Source: Paraburkholderia agricolaris
GTDB taxonomy: Bacteria > Pseudomonadota > Gammaproteobacteria > Burkholderiales > Burkholderiaceae
Assembly (NCBI RefSeq): GCF_009455635.1
Contig: NZ_QPER01000001.1
Coordinates: 1,798,001-1,862,000, forward strand
Length of the DNA stretch: 64,000 bases
Reading direction: 5' to 3'
Every line of letters starts with the position of its first letter. Position 1 is the first letter of the stretch. The translations under genes and the position numbers were made by a program. The notes beneath the pieces are model-generated. The model did no database searches. It worked only from the letters and a program-made list of their open reading frames with translations, and was not told the origin of the DNA. This document shows positions 20,368 through 28,920 of the stretch, piece by piece.

Positions 20368-20384
20368 ATAGGTGTTTGCGGAAT
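20368..20384. promoter_or_regulatory. Candidate LysR-type operator, copy 1
   Basis: ATAGGTGTTTGCGGAAT, present (16 of 17 identical, opposite strand) upstream of the LysR gene at 22398-22414. It lies 115 bp before the CMD-lipoprotein start, within the otherwise empty 318-bp gap 20181-20498. Confidence 0.55.
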
Positions 20385-20498
20385 TAAGCGTCTAATCACC
20401 TGCGCGCGAGATGGCTAAATTAGCGATCAACGGGTAAGGACCCGCGCTATGCGCTCCTTCACCCGATGCGCGTGGCATGTAAAGGACGGAAATGCAAA

Positions 20499-21296
20499 AT
20501 GAAATTCTTCAATGTAGCGGTAGTAGCGTTTTCTTTGGGGCTCAGCGCCTGTTCGCAAATGGTAAGGACGACCGATATGACAAAACTAGATTCTGTTACT
20601 CCGCTATCCACTCTTGAGGACATGCGTACAGTTTCGCCGGCGCTTGTGCACTATACGAATGGCACACTGCTTGGCGATCTTTGGAAGCGTCCCCAACTGT
20701 CGGCTCGGGATCGGAGCATCGTTACGCTATCGGTATTGATTGCGCGCAATCAGACCACCGAGATGCCGTACTACCTAAACCTGGCGCTGGATAGTGGAGT
20801 GACGCCAGGCGAGCTTTCCGAGATCATCACGCACCTGGCGTTCTATTCCGGCTGGGGCAATGCAGCGTCGGCAGTTGCGGTCACTAAATCGGTTTTTGAT
20901 AAGCGCGGGATTACGCTATCCAACCTTCCAGCCGTTCCGAGCGAACCGCTTCCCATCGACGAGGCTGTGGAGGCTCAAAGGGCAACTGCCGTCGAGAAGA
21001 ATTTCGGCTCTGTGGCGCCAGGTGTCGTGCACTACACGACGGAAGCACTCTTTCATGATCTCTGGCTGCGTCCGGGCTTGGCGCCTCGAGATCGAAGCCT
21101 TGTGACAGTCAGTGCGCTTGTCGCGACGGGGCAGTTCGCGCAATTGACGTATCACCTGAGCCGGGCAATGGACAACGGTCTCACGAAGGCACAGGCCTCT
21201 GAAGTCATGACGCAGTTAGCCTTCTATGCCGGTTGGCCAAACGTGTTCTCAGCGCTGCCGGTGGTGAAAGATGTGTTGGAAAAGCGGCCAGACTAG
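20499..21296 (+). CDS. Lipoprotein with two carboxymuconolactone-decarboxylase (CMD/AhpD-like) domains
   Basis: The 265-residue protein starts with a lipoprotein signal (KFFNVAVVAFSLGLSAC, lipobox LSAC at Cys about 18), so it is probably anchored in the envelope. Two homologous CMD domains follow. The first (about 50-140) has LWKRPQLSARDRSIVTLSVLIA and SGVTPGELSEIITHLAFYSGW; the second (about 165-258) has LWLRPGLAPRDRSLVTVSALVA and NGLTKAQASEVMTQLAFYAGW. The second keeps the His in QLTYHLSRAM; the first has Tyr-Tyr there. CMD proteins are usually cytoplasmic, so export is odd. The ATG at 20499 follows AAGGA; an in-frame start at 20466 would spoil the signal peptide. Confidence 0.85.
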   Translation: MKFFNVAVVAFSLGLSACSQMVRTTDMTKLDSVTPLSTLEDMRTVSPALVHYTNGTLLGDLWKRPQLSARDRSIVTLSVLIARNQTTEMPYYLNLALDSGVTPGELSEIITHLAFYSGWGNAASAVAVTKSVFDKRGITLSNLPAVPSEPLPIDEAVEAQRATAVEKNFGSVAPGVVHYTTEALFHDLWLRPGLAPRDRSLVTVSALVATGQFAQLTYHLSRAMDNGLTKAQASEVMTQLAFYAGWPNVFSALPVVKDVLEKRPD

Positions 21297-21325
21297 TTCA
21301 CTGGACGTTTCAAGGAGAGAAGCAG

Positions 21326-21709
21326 ATGAGCGCATGGAAGCAAGATGAATTGAGCCGGATAGCCGGGGCCGATGATTTGCACATTTCGCCATTTCGCGAG
21401 GATGGGAAGACTTACGGCACGCCGACCTGGATCTGGTCCGTCGTGGTCGACGGCGCGCTGTATGTACGTGGCTATAGCGGCAAAGCTTCCCGTTGGTATC
21501 AGGCTGCCGTGAAACAGAAAGCGGGGCGCATACTCGTCGCCGGTATGACGCGGGACGTCGTCTTCGAGCCCGTGGATGGCGCGATCAATGACCAGATCGA
21601 CGACGCGTATCGGAGCAAGTATCGCAGCAGTTCATATCTCGACCCAATGATCGGCACGCGGGCCCGTGCCGCAACAATCAGCATTTCTCCGCATCCTGAC
21701 GCTGACTGA
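21326..21709 (+). CDS. DUF2255-family protein
   Basis: The 127-residue protein (start fixed by AAGGAG at 21312) shows the DUF2255 pattern: DDLHISPFREDGKTYGTPTWIWSVVVDGALYVRGYSGKASRWYQAAVKQKAGRILVAG, then VVFEPVDGAINDQIDDAYRSKY. The fold is likely related to flavin/F420-type split-barrel proteins; the biochemical role is unknown. It lies 29 bp after the CMD-lipoprotein gene and probably shares its transcript. It converges on the cupin gene. Confidence 0.85.
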   Translation: MSAWKQDELSRIAGADDLHISPFREDGKTYGTPTWIWSVVVDGALYVRGYSGKASRWYQAAVKQKAGRILVAGMTRDVVFEPVDGAINDQIDDAYRSKYRSSSYLDPMIGTRARAATISISPHPDAD

Positions 21710-21764
21710 TCGTCCGGCGGTGCTACTCAGACCGCCAGACCAGACAGCGCGCAGGTCGTTGGCG

Positions 21765-22244
21765 TTACTCGGCGTACTGCCCGTCGCTGACCTTTTCCAT
21801 CCACTGGACATTCTTTCCGTCGACTGCCTGCTGGATAGCTATGTGCGATACACCTGCAGCGGGGGAGGCGCCGTGCCAATGCTTCACTCCGGGCGGTATC
21901 CAGACTACGTCCCCGGCCTTCATCTCGCGTTTCTGACCGTTCCAGTCCTTCACCCAGCCCAGGCCGGACGTGATGACAAGGGTCTGCCCGAGAGGATGCG
22001 CATGCCACGCGGAGCGGGCACCCGGTTCAAAGGTGACCAGACCGCCTGATACGGTGGAAGAGGGCGTTGCCGGGAATAGCGGGTCGACGCGCACGGAGCC
22101 GGTGAAATTATCCGTCGGTCCTTTGATCGACGGCTGGGAGCCGGCTCGCGCGACGACAATCGTGGGCCCACCCACCTCATCCGCCTGAGCGGGAACTGAG
22201 GTGGAAATAAGTAGCGTGGTCGCAATGGCAATGGCAATTCTCAT
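21765..22244 (-). CDS. Periplasmic single-domain cupin (hydroxynitrile-lyase-like)
   Basis: The 159-residue protein has a Sec signal peptide (MRIAIAIATTLLISTSVPAQA) followed by one cupin barrel. The metal ligands HxH-x3-Q (in SAWHAHPLGQT) and the later His (PPGVKHWHG) match the small cupins that include manganese-dependent hydroxynitrile lyases such as that of Granulicella. Most relatives are only annotated as cupins, so the reaction is open. Divergent from the LysR gene; the two share a 185-bp gap with the putative operator. Confidence 0.85.
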   Translation of the reverse strand: MRIAIAIATTLLISTSVPAQADEVGGPTIVVARAGSQPSIKGPTDNFTGSVRVDPLFPATPSSTVSGGLVTFEPGARSAWHAHPLGQTLVITSGLGWVKDWNGQKREMKAGDVVWIPPGVKHWHGASPAAGVSHIAIQQAVDGKNVQWMEKVSDGQYAE

Positions 22245-22397
22245 CTTGATCCTCTATGAAACGGTTCGGGTGCGAAGCCTTCTGTGCTCAGGCAAGCGGC
22301 TTCGCCGATCAAGACAGCGTCGTGACCGGCTGTCGAATACAAGCTAACATTTGCCTTGCAAACTTAACCCGTTCGCTCTCGTGCGACTAGTGGCCAG

Positions 22398-22414
22398 ATT
22401 CCGCAAACGCCTAT
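22398..22414. promoter_or_regulatory. Candidate LysR-type operator, copy 2
   Basis: ATTCCGCAAACGCCTAT; its reverse complement differs from the element at 20368 by one base. It lies 15 bp before the LysR start codon, in the shared LysR/cupin promoter region. Confidence 0.55.
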
Positions 22415-22429
22415 GAGGTCAGTTCATTA

Positions 22430-23332
22430 ATGCCACGCGAAAATTTCAATGACCTGCTCGCCTTCGTCGCCGTTGCTCGCGAACGCAGTTTCACGCGCGC
22501 AGCTGCGCAGTTAGGTGTGTCCCAATCAGCATTGAGCCATACCATCCGCTCACTCGAAGGGAGACTTGGCCTGCGGCTGCTGACGCGAACCACGCGCAGC
22601 GTGTCCCCTACGGAGGCTGGCGAGCGCATCCTGCAGCGCGTTGCACCCCGTTTCGAGGAAATTGAAGCTGAATTGGCAGCGGTGACTGAGCTTCGCGACA
22701 AACCTGCCGGCACGATTCGGATCACGGCGACAGATCACACCACCAACACGATTCTCTGGCCCAAGTTGTCCAAGGTGCTTCGCAAGTATCCGGAGATCAA
22801 GGTGGAAATCGTGACGGACTATGGCCTCACGGACATCGTGGCGGACCGCTACGACATTGGCATTCGTCATGGAGATCAGGTGGCGAAAGACATGATCGCG
22901 GTTCGCATCGCCGCGGACATGAAGATGTCAATCGTTGGCTCACCTGCCTATCTGGAGAACAAACCGCAGCCGAAGACACCTCATGATCTGGTGGAACACA
23001 ATTGCATCAATCTGCGTCTGCCGACACTTGGCGCGTTCTACGCCTGGGAGCTGAAGAAGGGCAGCCGTGAAGTTCAGGTCCGCGTGGAGGGCCAGCTCTC
23101 ATTCAACGGCACCTATCACATGCTCGATGCCGCGTTGGCCGGCTATGGTCTTGCGTACCTGCCGTCGGAGCTCGCGCAACCTCACGTCGCCGCAGGGCGC
23201 CTTGTTCGCGTACTCGATGACTGGTGTCCTACGTTTCCTGGCTTGCACGCGTACTACGCGAGCCGTTCAGAGTCGTCGCGAGCAATGGCCGTGGTGATCG
23301 ATTCGCTGCGCTATCGTCCAAAAACGAATTAA
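22430..23332 (+). CDS. LysR-family transcriptional regulator
   Basis: The 300-residue protein has an N-terminal winged HTH (FVAVARERSFTRAAAQLGVSQSALSHTIRSLEGRLGLRLLTRTTRSVSPTEAG, written here as family signature) and a periplasmic-binding-like effector domain of the AaeR/DmlR type (GTIRITATDHTTNTILWPKL; GYGLAYLPSELAQPHVAAGRL). It is divergent from the cupin gene. An element just upstream of its start also occurs upstream of the CMD-lipoprotein operon, so it may control both. Ligand unknown. Confidence 0.93.
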   Translation: MPRENFNDLLAFVAVARERSFTRAAAQLGVSQSALSHTIRSLEGRLGLRLLTRTTRSVSPTEAGERILQRVAPRFEEIEAELAAVTELRDKPAGTIRITATDHTTNTILWPKLSKVLRKYPEIKVEIVTDYGLTDIVADRYDIGIRHGDQVAKDMIAVRIAADMKMSIVGSPAYLENKPQPKTPHDLVEHNCINLRLPTLGAFYAWELKKGSREVQVRVEGQLSFNGTYHMLDAALAGYGLAYLPSELAQPHVAAGRLVRVLDDWCPTFPGLHAYYASRSESSRAMAVVIDSLRYRPKTN

Positions 23333-23421
23333 AGCCTGAGTCGCTTGCTGGCAATTGCGTGAGCATGCATTGGACCGTTGGGCTTACGGTTTTGCTGGCG
23401 CAAGTTCTCCTTGCAAACACC

Positions 23422-23457
23422 TGTCTCTGCCGACGACACATGTCCGCGGTAGCGACG
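23422..23457. promoter_or_regulatory. UAS-like pair upstream of aldehyde dehydrogenase
   Basis: TGTCTCTGCCGACGACA (23422-23438) is followed, offset 19 bp, by TGTCCGCGGTAGCGACG (23441-23457). The pair ends about 75 bp upstream of the sigma-54 promoter at 23533. Confidence 0.6.
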
Positions 23458-23532
23458 CCATTTCGCGCGTCGCAGGCACGCGCCCGGTGTGCCTGGCCGC
23501 TCCGTGCGGGATTTTCATATGAATCCGCCGAC

Positions 23533-23548
23533 TGGCATCGAACTTGCA
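23533..23548 (+). promoter_or_regulatory. Sigma-54 promoter
   Basis: TGGCATCGAACTTGCA, a full match to the -24/-12 consensus, 70 bp upstream of the aldehyde dehydrogenase start codon. Confidence 0.85.
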
Positions 23549-23617
23549 AAATGGTGTGCGTGTCGCAGCCCGGGATCATGCGGGGCTGCGAATCTGCAAC
23601 CCAATGGAGAGTGACCT

Positions 23618-25135
23618 ATGTCTAATGCTTCGCCCGCTTCTGCTTCAGCCGCCGCTTCAGCGATTAGCGCGGGTCATCGCAAAGTGCTGGAGTGGCTGGA
23701 GTCGTCCGATTCGAAGCGGATGTTGATCGGAGGGAAGTGGGTAGATGCTGTCTCGGGCAAGACATTCGAGACAATCAATCCCTCTACCGAAGAGAGGCTC
23801 GCATACGTGGCGGAGGCTGACAGCGCGGACGTCGACGCTGCAGTGGCGGCAGCCCGGCGCGCGTTCGAATCGGCTTCGTGGTCCGGCATTTCGCCGCATG
23901 CGCGCACTCGCTATCTGCTAAAAATTGCCGATGCTGTGGAGAGCCATGCGGACGAGCTCGCCGTTCTCGAGACCCTTGATAACGGTATGCCGCTTTCTTT
24001 CAGCGCCGCGCGGGTAGCCCAGGTCGCTGAGATTTTCCGCTACTACGCCGGCTGGCCGACGAAGATTTACGGCACGACCAATCCGACCGACAGCGCGCGC
24101 TTCATCTACATGTTGCGTGAACCCATGGGTGTCTGTGGGCTGATCAACGCCTGGAACGTTCCACTGGTCATGGCGGCGATGAAAATCGCACCGGCCCTGG
24201 CGTGCGGCAATACCGCCGTGCTGAAGCCAGCGGAACAGACGCCGCTCACTACCTTGCGTCTTGCTGAACTGATCGAGGAAGTCGGGTTGCCGCCGGGCGT
24301 CCTGAACATTATTCCCGGTTTTGGCGCAACCGCTGGCGGCGCACTGGTCGCTCATCCCGGCGTCGACAAGGTGGCGTTCACCGGCTCGACGGCAATCGGC
24401 AAGCAAATCCTTCAGTCATCGGCGAGCAACATGAAGAAGGTGACGCTCGAACTCGGGGGCAAATCGCCGAACATCATTTTCCCCGACGCGGATCTCGACA
24501 AGGCGCTGGCAACCGCAGTGGCGACATTCTGCGGTAATTCCGGCCAGATCTGCTCGGCCGGCACGCGGCTCTTCGTCCAGGAGAGTCTCCACGACGAGGC
24601 GACAGAGCGCATCGCGCAGATCGCCGCCACCTATAAGGTCGGCTCGCCTTTCGATGCGGATACCAAACTCGGACCGCTCATTTCGGCCCGGCAAATGGAA
24701 CGCGTGTTGTCTTACGTCGACGCGGGCAAAAGCGGCGGCGCGAGATTGAGTCTGGGCGGCGACAGGGTTGGCAATCGGGGCTATTTCGTCGAACCGACCG
24801 TCTTTAGTTCGGTGTCCAACGACATGAAGATCGCGCGAGAAGAGATATTCGGGCCGGTGCTGTCGATTATTCCTTTCAAAGACGAGGACGATGTGGTTTT
24901 CAAGGGCAATGACACAGAGTACGGCCTCGCCTCGGCAGTCTGGACAAGCGATATCGCTCGCGCGCATCGCGTCGCCCGGTCGCTCAAGGCCGGACGAGTC
25001 TGGATCAATACCTATGCGGAAGGCGATCCGGTAATGTCGATGGGGGGCTACAAGCAATCCGGGTTCGGACGCGAACTGGGATCGGAGTCCATCGATGCAT
25101 ACACGCAAACGAAGTCGGTCTATATGCGGCTGTGA
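23618..25135 (+). CDS. Aldehyde dehydrogenase
   Basis: The 505-residue ALDH-superfamily enzyme has MLIGGKWVDAVSGKTFETINPSTEE-type N-terminus, INAWNVPL, FTGSTAIGKQI, base VTLELGGKSPNIIF (Glu about 278), nucleophile GNSGQICSAG (Cys about 312) and EEIFGPVLSIIPF. It oxidises an aldehyde to the acid with NAD(P)+. The first ~17 residues are Ala/Ser-rich and variable. It is preceded by a sigma-54 promoter and UAS-like pair, and followed by a strong hairpin, so it appears to be a single-gene unit in the sigma-54 regulon. Confidence 0.95.
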   Translation: MSNASPASASAAASAISAGHRKVLEWLESSDSKRMLIGGKWVDAVSGKTFETINPSTEERLAYVAEADSADVDAAVAAARRAFESASWSGISPHARTRYLLKIADAVESHADELAVLETLDNGMPLSFSAARVAQVAEIFRYYAGWPTKIYGTTNPTDSARFIYMLREPMGVCGLINAWNVPLVMAAMKIAPALACGNTAVLKPAEQTPLTTLRLAELIEEVGLPPGVLNIIPGFGATAGGALVAHPGVDKVAFTGSTAIGKQILQSSASNMKKVTLELGGKSPNIIFPDADLDKALATAVATFCGNSGQICSAGTRLFVQESLHDEATERIAQIAATYKVGSPFDADTKLGPLISARQMERVLSYVDAGKSGGARLSLGGDRVGNRGYFVEPTVFSSVSNDMKIAREEIFGPVLSIIPFKDEDDVVFKGNDTEYGLASAVWTSDIARAHRVARSLKAGRVWINTYAEGDPVMSMGGYKQSGFGRELGSESIDAYTQTKSVYMRL

Positions 25136-25147
25136 ACACGGCCGACT

Positions 25148-25181
25148 GAACGCGCGGCCATCAAATGATGGCCGCGCGTTC
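25148..25181 (+). terminator. Strong hairpin after aldehyde dehydrogenase
   Basis: Perfect 15-bp stem GAACGCGCGGCCATC/GATGGCCGCGCGTTC with an AAAT loop, 13 bp after the stop codon. No T-run follows, so termination strength is uncertain. Confidence 0.7.
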
Positions 25182-25337
25182 GGAGGAGTGGGCGCACGGT
25201 TGCCAGCAGGAAGTTTCAAATCGTTGCTGTTGATTGTTAATCGATAAGGATAACTATTTTATAGAAACTTGGTGACAGTCAAACCGCGCAGACGGGATTT
25301 AATCGGCCGTTCACTAATAACATCTGGAGACATCAAA

Positions 25338-26543
25338 TTGAAGCGGATCTTTACGCGTTGGAGCAGGACAAAATCGGCTGCACTAGCGACGATGGTGGTC
25401 GCGTCGTGCCTTGGGAGCCTTCCGGCGGGCGCGCAGGAGTGTGAAGTCAAGCTTGGAGTGACAGGGCCGATGACCGGCGGGGGCGCAAGTTGGGGCTTGT
25501 CCGAGAAGGCCGCGACCGAGTTCGAGGTTGCGTGGACGAACGCCAACGGAGGGTTGCAGATCGGCAATCGCAAATGCAAAGTCTCCGTCATTAGTGTCGA
25601 CTCGCAGTCGACCGCTGCTGGCGGCGCGGCGGCCGCTAACTATCTCGCGAGTCAGGGAGCGCACGCGGTTGTCGGTCCGGTCATCTCACCGGAAATCACA
25701 GGCTTCAAACCGGTGGCCAAGCGTAATGGCCTGGTGAACTTCACGCCGTCGTTTGCCGCCGACGTGATCAGTCCCGAGTTTCCCGGTACGTTTCACGAAG
25801 TGCAGTCGCCGCCCGTTTGGGCGCCGGCTGCTGTCAAGGCGGCAAAGGATCGTTTTGGACTAAAAACAGCAGTCGTCGTCGGTCCGAACGACCAGGGCGG
25901 TACGGATCCGGGCAAAGCGCTTGCCAAGGTTTATAACGACACAGGAGTCAAGACAACCACGGAGTGGTACCAGCGAGGGACGGCGAATTTCTCGCCAATT
26001 GTCGTCCGGCTCATGGGTATGAACGTCGATGCCGTGGAATTGGGCGGCATGCCTCCGGGTGAGGCAAGCATTCTTGTCAAGCAGATGCGGGAAGCTGGCT
26101 TTGCGGGAGCGTTTGGACGCCTGGGTGCCGGCGGAGATGTCGTCATCGCCAATTCCGGCGGCGAACAGAAACAGAAAGCCTTCTACTGGTTCGATCATAT
26201 TCCTACCGAAGATCCCGGTATCAGAAAGATGAATGCCGACTATGAGCGGTTGATGAAGCGCCCGATTCCAGAGATGGCCCTTTGGTACAACGAACAGATC
26301 GCAGCGGAGATGTTGCTCAAGGCAATTTCACTCGCCGGCACCGACCAGGACGGCGAAAAAATCGCCGCGGCGTTGCGCAACATGGTGCCTGAATCGCGTT
26401 ACGTGGGCAAAGCAGGCTGGCGCGGCAAGAAGCAGTACGGCATCAATCAGGAGCTTTCATTTCCGGTTGCTGTGAACTTCATCGTGGACGGCAAGCGGGC
26501 ACCCCAGCAAAAAATCGATATTCCCACCGAGTCCGCCAAGTAG
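25338..26543 (+). CDS. Branched-chain amino-acid/aromatic-type ABC transporter substrate-binding protein
   Basis: The 401-residue protein (TTG start at 25338, preceded by TCTGGAGA) has a Sec signal ending near AGAQ and a type-1 periplasmic-binding fold: VKLGVTGPMTGGGASWG, NANGGLQIGNRKCKV, AVVGPVISPEI. It is of the LivJ/LivK (HAAT) family that feeds LivHMGF-type transporters. The matching permease/ATPase genes are 8 kb to the right. An ATG at 25269 would place a basic stretch before the signal peptide and lacks an RBS. Homologues take up branched amino acids, aromatic acids or other organic acids. Confidence 0.92.
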   Translation: MKRIFTRWSRTKSAALATMVVASCLGSLPAGAQECEVKLGVTGPMTGGGASWGLSEKAATEFEVAWTNANGGLQIGNRKCKVSVISVDSQSTAAGGAAAANYLASQGAHAVVGPVISPEITGFKPVAKRNGLVNFTPSFAADVISPEFPGTFHEVQSPPVWAPAAVKAAKDRFGLKTAVVVGPNDQGGTDPGKALAKVYNDTGVKTTTEWYQRGTANFSPIVVRLMGMNVDAVELGGMPPGEASILVKQMREAGFAGAFGRLGAGGDVVIANSGGEQKQKAFYWFDHIPTEDPGIRKMNADYERLMKRPIPEMALWYNEQIAAEMLLKAISLAGTDQDGEKIAAALRNMVPESRYVGKAGWRGKKQYGINQELSFPVAVNFIVDGKRAPQQKIDIPTESAK

Positions 26544-26636
26544 TGTGAATCACGAAAGAGCGCATTGCTGCGCGCAGTAATTGCGGGTTGAGGTATCCAA
26601 AAGTTTCCATCACCTTATCTTCCTTAGGAGCGATCC

Positions 26637-26963
26637 ATGACATTCACGGCTACCGGCGATTCCGTCGGCATTTACAAGCATGTTCCGCAACTCGCGCGTA
26701 TTCGCACCGATGTGCTATTGGGCGATGTCTGGAAGCAACCGGAAATGGCGTACCGCGACCGGATCCTTGTCACGCTCGGCGTGCTCGCAGCCGGCGGCAA
26801 ACTGGAGGAAATGAAAACCTGGATGGCGCGTGGCGTCGACGCGGGTATCACGCTCGACGAGTTGCGCGGCCTCATCGTCCAGGTGACCTTCTACGCAGGT
26901 TGGCCGGCTGGACTATGCGCCGGGAAGGCGGCGCTCGAACTGTTCGAATCCGAAACCAGGTAG
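26637..26963 (+). CDS. Carboxymuconolactone-decarboxylase-family protein
   Basis: The 108-residue protein is one CMD/AhpD-like helical domain: DVLLGDVWKQPEMAYRDRILVTLGVLAAGGKLEEMKTWMARGVDAGITLDELRGLIVQVTFYAGWPAG. It lacks the CxxC of AhpD and has Trp where many decarboxylases carry His. The family contains gamma-carboxymuconolactone decarboxylase and enzymes of unknown activity. It lies 13 bp before the dehydrogenase fusion gene and is probably co-transcribed with it and the binding protein. Confidence 0.85.
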   Translation: MTFTATGDSVGIYKHVPQLARIRTDVLLGDVWKQPEMAYRDRILVTLGVLAAGGKLEEMKTWMARGVDAGITLDELRGLIVQVTFYAGWPAGLCAGKAALELFESETR

Positions 26964-26976
26964 ACGAGGCATCGTC

Positions 26977-28821
26977 ATGAACATTGGATATATCGGTCTT
27001 GGCTCCATGGGTTCCGCGCTTGCGCGCCGCCTGGTGGCCAGGCATAGAGTCATCGTCTGGGATATTAATAACGGTGCCACGGCGGCCTTTGAACAACTCG
27101 GCGCCACGGTGGCGCCTTCCGCTGCGGAATTGGCACGCCAGTGCGAGATCGTATTGCTATGCTTGCCGCGCACATCGGATGTCCGTGATTTGATCTTCGG
27201 CCGGAATGGTCTTGCCGAGGGTCTTTCCAGCGGCAAGCTGGTCGTTGACCAGACTAGCGGGGTGCCAGGCCAGACTCGCGACATTGCCGCACAGCTTGCC
27301 ACACAGGATGTCGCCATGATCGATGCGCCCGTTTCCGGCGGCGTGGCGGGCGCGAATGCGGGGACGATCTCTATTATGATCTCCGGAGCCGAAGCCGACT
27401 GCGAGAGAGCATTGCCGGTGCTGCGGGATATCAGCCCGAACGTGTTTCACTGCGGCAATCGGGTTGGCGACGGTCAGGCCATGAAGCTTTGCAATAACTT
27501 GCTGAGCGCCGGCTGCCGCGTGTCCACCTTTGAGGTTGTGGCGATGGGCAGGAAGATGGGCCTATCGCTCGCCACCATGAGCGAAATGATCAACAAGGGA
27601 TCGGGGCGGAACCGCACGTCGAAAGTTACCTTGCAAGAACTCAGTGAAGGCAGGTCGGTTGCAAGCCATTTCGCCATGGCCCTGATGTTGAAGGATATGA
27701 ACCAGGTCATTCAACTCGGGATGGACTGCGGAGCACCAACCACGCTAACGAATATCGTCCGCGGGATTCTGCAGACGGGTGTCAATATGATGGGGGAGAC
27801 CGCGCAGTTGGAGAAGGTCATCGATCTCATCGAGAACATGGCCGGAACGCATATTCGGGATGCCCCGGATACGGCATTGTCCCAGCCTGTTTCGCCCCTG
27901 CAGCATGCTGGCAAACAGGCGTTGCGGGTGGGGTATGTCGGCCTGGGCACGATGGGGGGCGCGCTCGCGCGTCGCCTGATGCTCTCCCGAACGATGCGAG
28001 TGTTCGACGTAAGCGCTGAAACTGCACGGGCTTTTGAAACGGAAGGTGCCATCGTCGCAAAGGATCTGCCGTCGCTCGCCCGTGAGTGCGATGTCATATT
28101 TGTGTGTGTACCGACATCTGCCATTGTGCGCGAAGTGATTTTCGGCAAGGACGGTTTGGCTGAGGGACTGTCACCCGGCAAGATCGTCGTCGGCAAGATC
28201 GTCGTCGACCAGACCACGGGTGATCCGACCGTAACGATCGACATCGGCACCGAGTTGCAAAAACTGGGCGTCCAACTGGTCGACGCACCGGTTGCGGGCG
28301 GCGCGCGCGGCGCAGTGGCGGGCACGATTGCAATCATGGCTGGCGGCTCACCCGATGCTTTCGCGACCGTGCGGCCCGTTTTCGAATCCATTAGTCCGAA
28401 TGTCGTCTATTGCGGAACGCTGGGTAATGGTCATATCGCCAAGCTGGTCAATAACGCGGTGGCGACCTGCAACTGCCTTCTCACTTACGAAGCTGCTTCC
28501 ATTGCGGTGAAGTATGGACTCAAGCTCGCCGACCTGTCGAAGGTCATCAATCAAAGTACGGGTTGGAGCGCAGCATCGGAGCGGATTCTTCCTTCGCTAT
28601 CGGAAGGAAAGGCAACCGCGGGTTTCCAACTGGGACTGATGGTTAAGGATCTGAAGCTTGCCGGTGGTATGGCGATTAAATGTGGTGCGCCAATGCTGGT
28701 TGCGAGAACCGTGTGCAGCGTGTATGAGGTGGGCGCACATATCTTTGGCAAGACCGCGAACATCGACGAGATGGCGCGATTCTACGAATCCATGTCGGAC
28801 ATTCGATTTATCGGTGCCTGA
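26977..28821 (+). CDS. Tandem (two-domain) 3-hydroxyisobutyrate-dehydrogenase-like protein
   Basis: A 614-residue protein made of two complete beta-hydroxyacid dehydrogenases in one frame, about residues 1-295 and 316-614. Each half has its own NAD site (IGYIGLGSMGSALARRL and VGYVGLGTMGGALARRL), substrate motif (DAPVSGG, DAPVAGG) and catalytic Lys (GDGQAMKLCNN, Lys about 170; GNGHIAKLVNN, Lys about 489). Family members oxidise 3-hydroxyisobutyrate, tartronate semialdehyde or similar and are normally ~290-residue proteins. The second half has a 5-residue tandem insertion (GKIVVGKIVV). It precedes etfBA. Confidence 0.9.
   Translation: MNIGYIGLGSMGSALARRLVARHRVIVWDINNGATAAFEQLGATVAPSAAELARQCEIVLLCLPRTSDVRDLIFGRNGLAEGLSSGKLVVDQTSGVPGQTRDIAAQLATQDVAMIDAPVSGGVAGANAGTISIMISGAEADCERALPVLRDISPNVFHCGNRVGDGQAMKLCNNLLSAGCRVSTFEVVAMGRKMGLSLATMSEMINKGSGRNRTSKVTLQELSEGRSVASHFAMALMLKDMNQVIQLGMDCGAPTTLTNIVRGILQTGVNMMGETAQLEKVIDLIENMAGTHIRDAPDTALSQPVSPLQHAGKQALRVGYVGLGTMGGALARRLMLSRTMRVFDVSAETARAFETEGAIVAKDLPSLARECDVIFVCVPTSAIVREVIFGKDGLAEGLSPGKIVVGKIVVDQTTGDPTVTIDIGTELQKLGVQLVDAPVAGGARGAVAGTIAIMAGGSPDAFATVRPVFESISPNVVYCGTLGNGHIAKLVNNAVATCNCLLTYEAASIAVKYGLKLADLSKVINQSTGWSAASERILPSLSEGKATAGFQLGLMVKDLKLAGGMAIKCGAPMLVARTVCSVYEVGAHIFGKTANIDEMARFYESMSDIRFIGA
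28177..28206 (+). repeat. 15-bp tandem duplication within the dehydrogenase fusion gene
   Basis: GGCAAGATCGTCGTC occurs twice in a row, encoding GKIVV-GKIVV; the first dehydrogenase domain has only one such unit at the equivalent site. Confidence 0.9.
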
Positions 28822-28920
28822 TAAGGGCGCCGTGTCCTTCGGCCGGATCACACGCGCGGCGGCGTAGCGCTGCGCGTGCACGCGTCTCTATTCGCGTTGA
28901 ATGTATCTCAAGGAAAGGAA

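Noticed and set aside
25188..25203. TGGGCG-N5-TTGCC element before the substrate-binding protein
   Set aside because: The GG-N10-GC core is kept but the -24 box is poor and no TGT-N11-ACA site is near, so I did not list it as a promoter.
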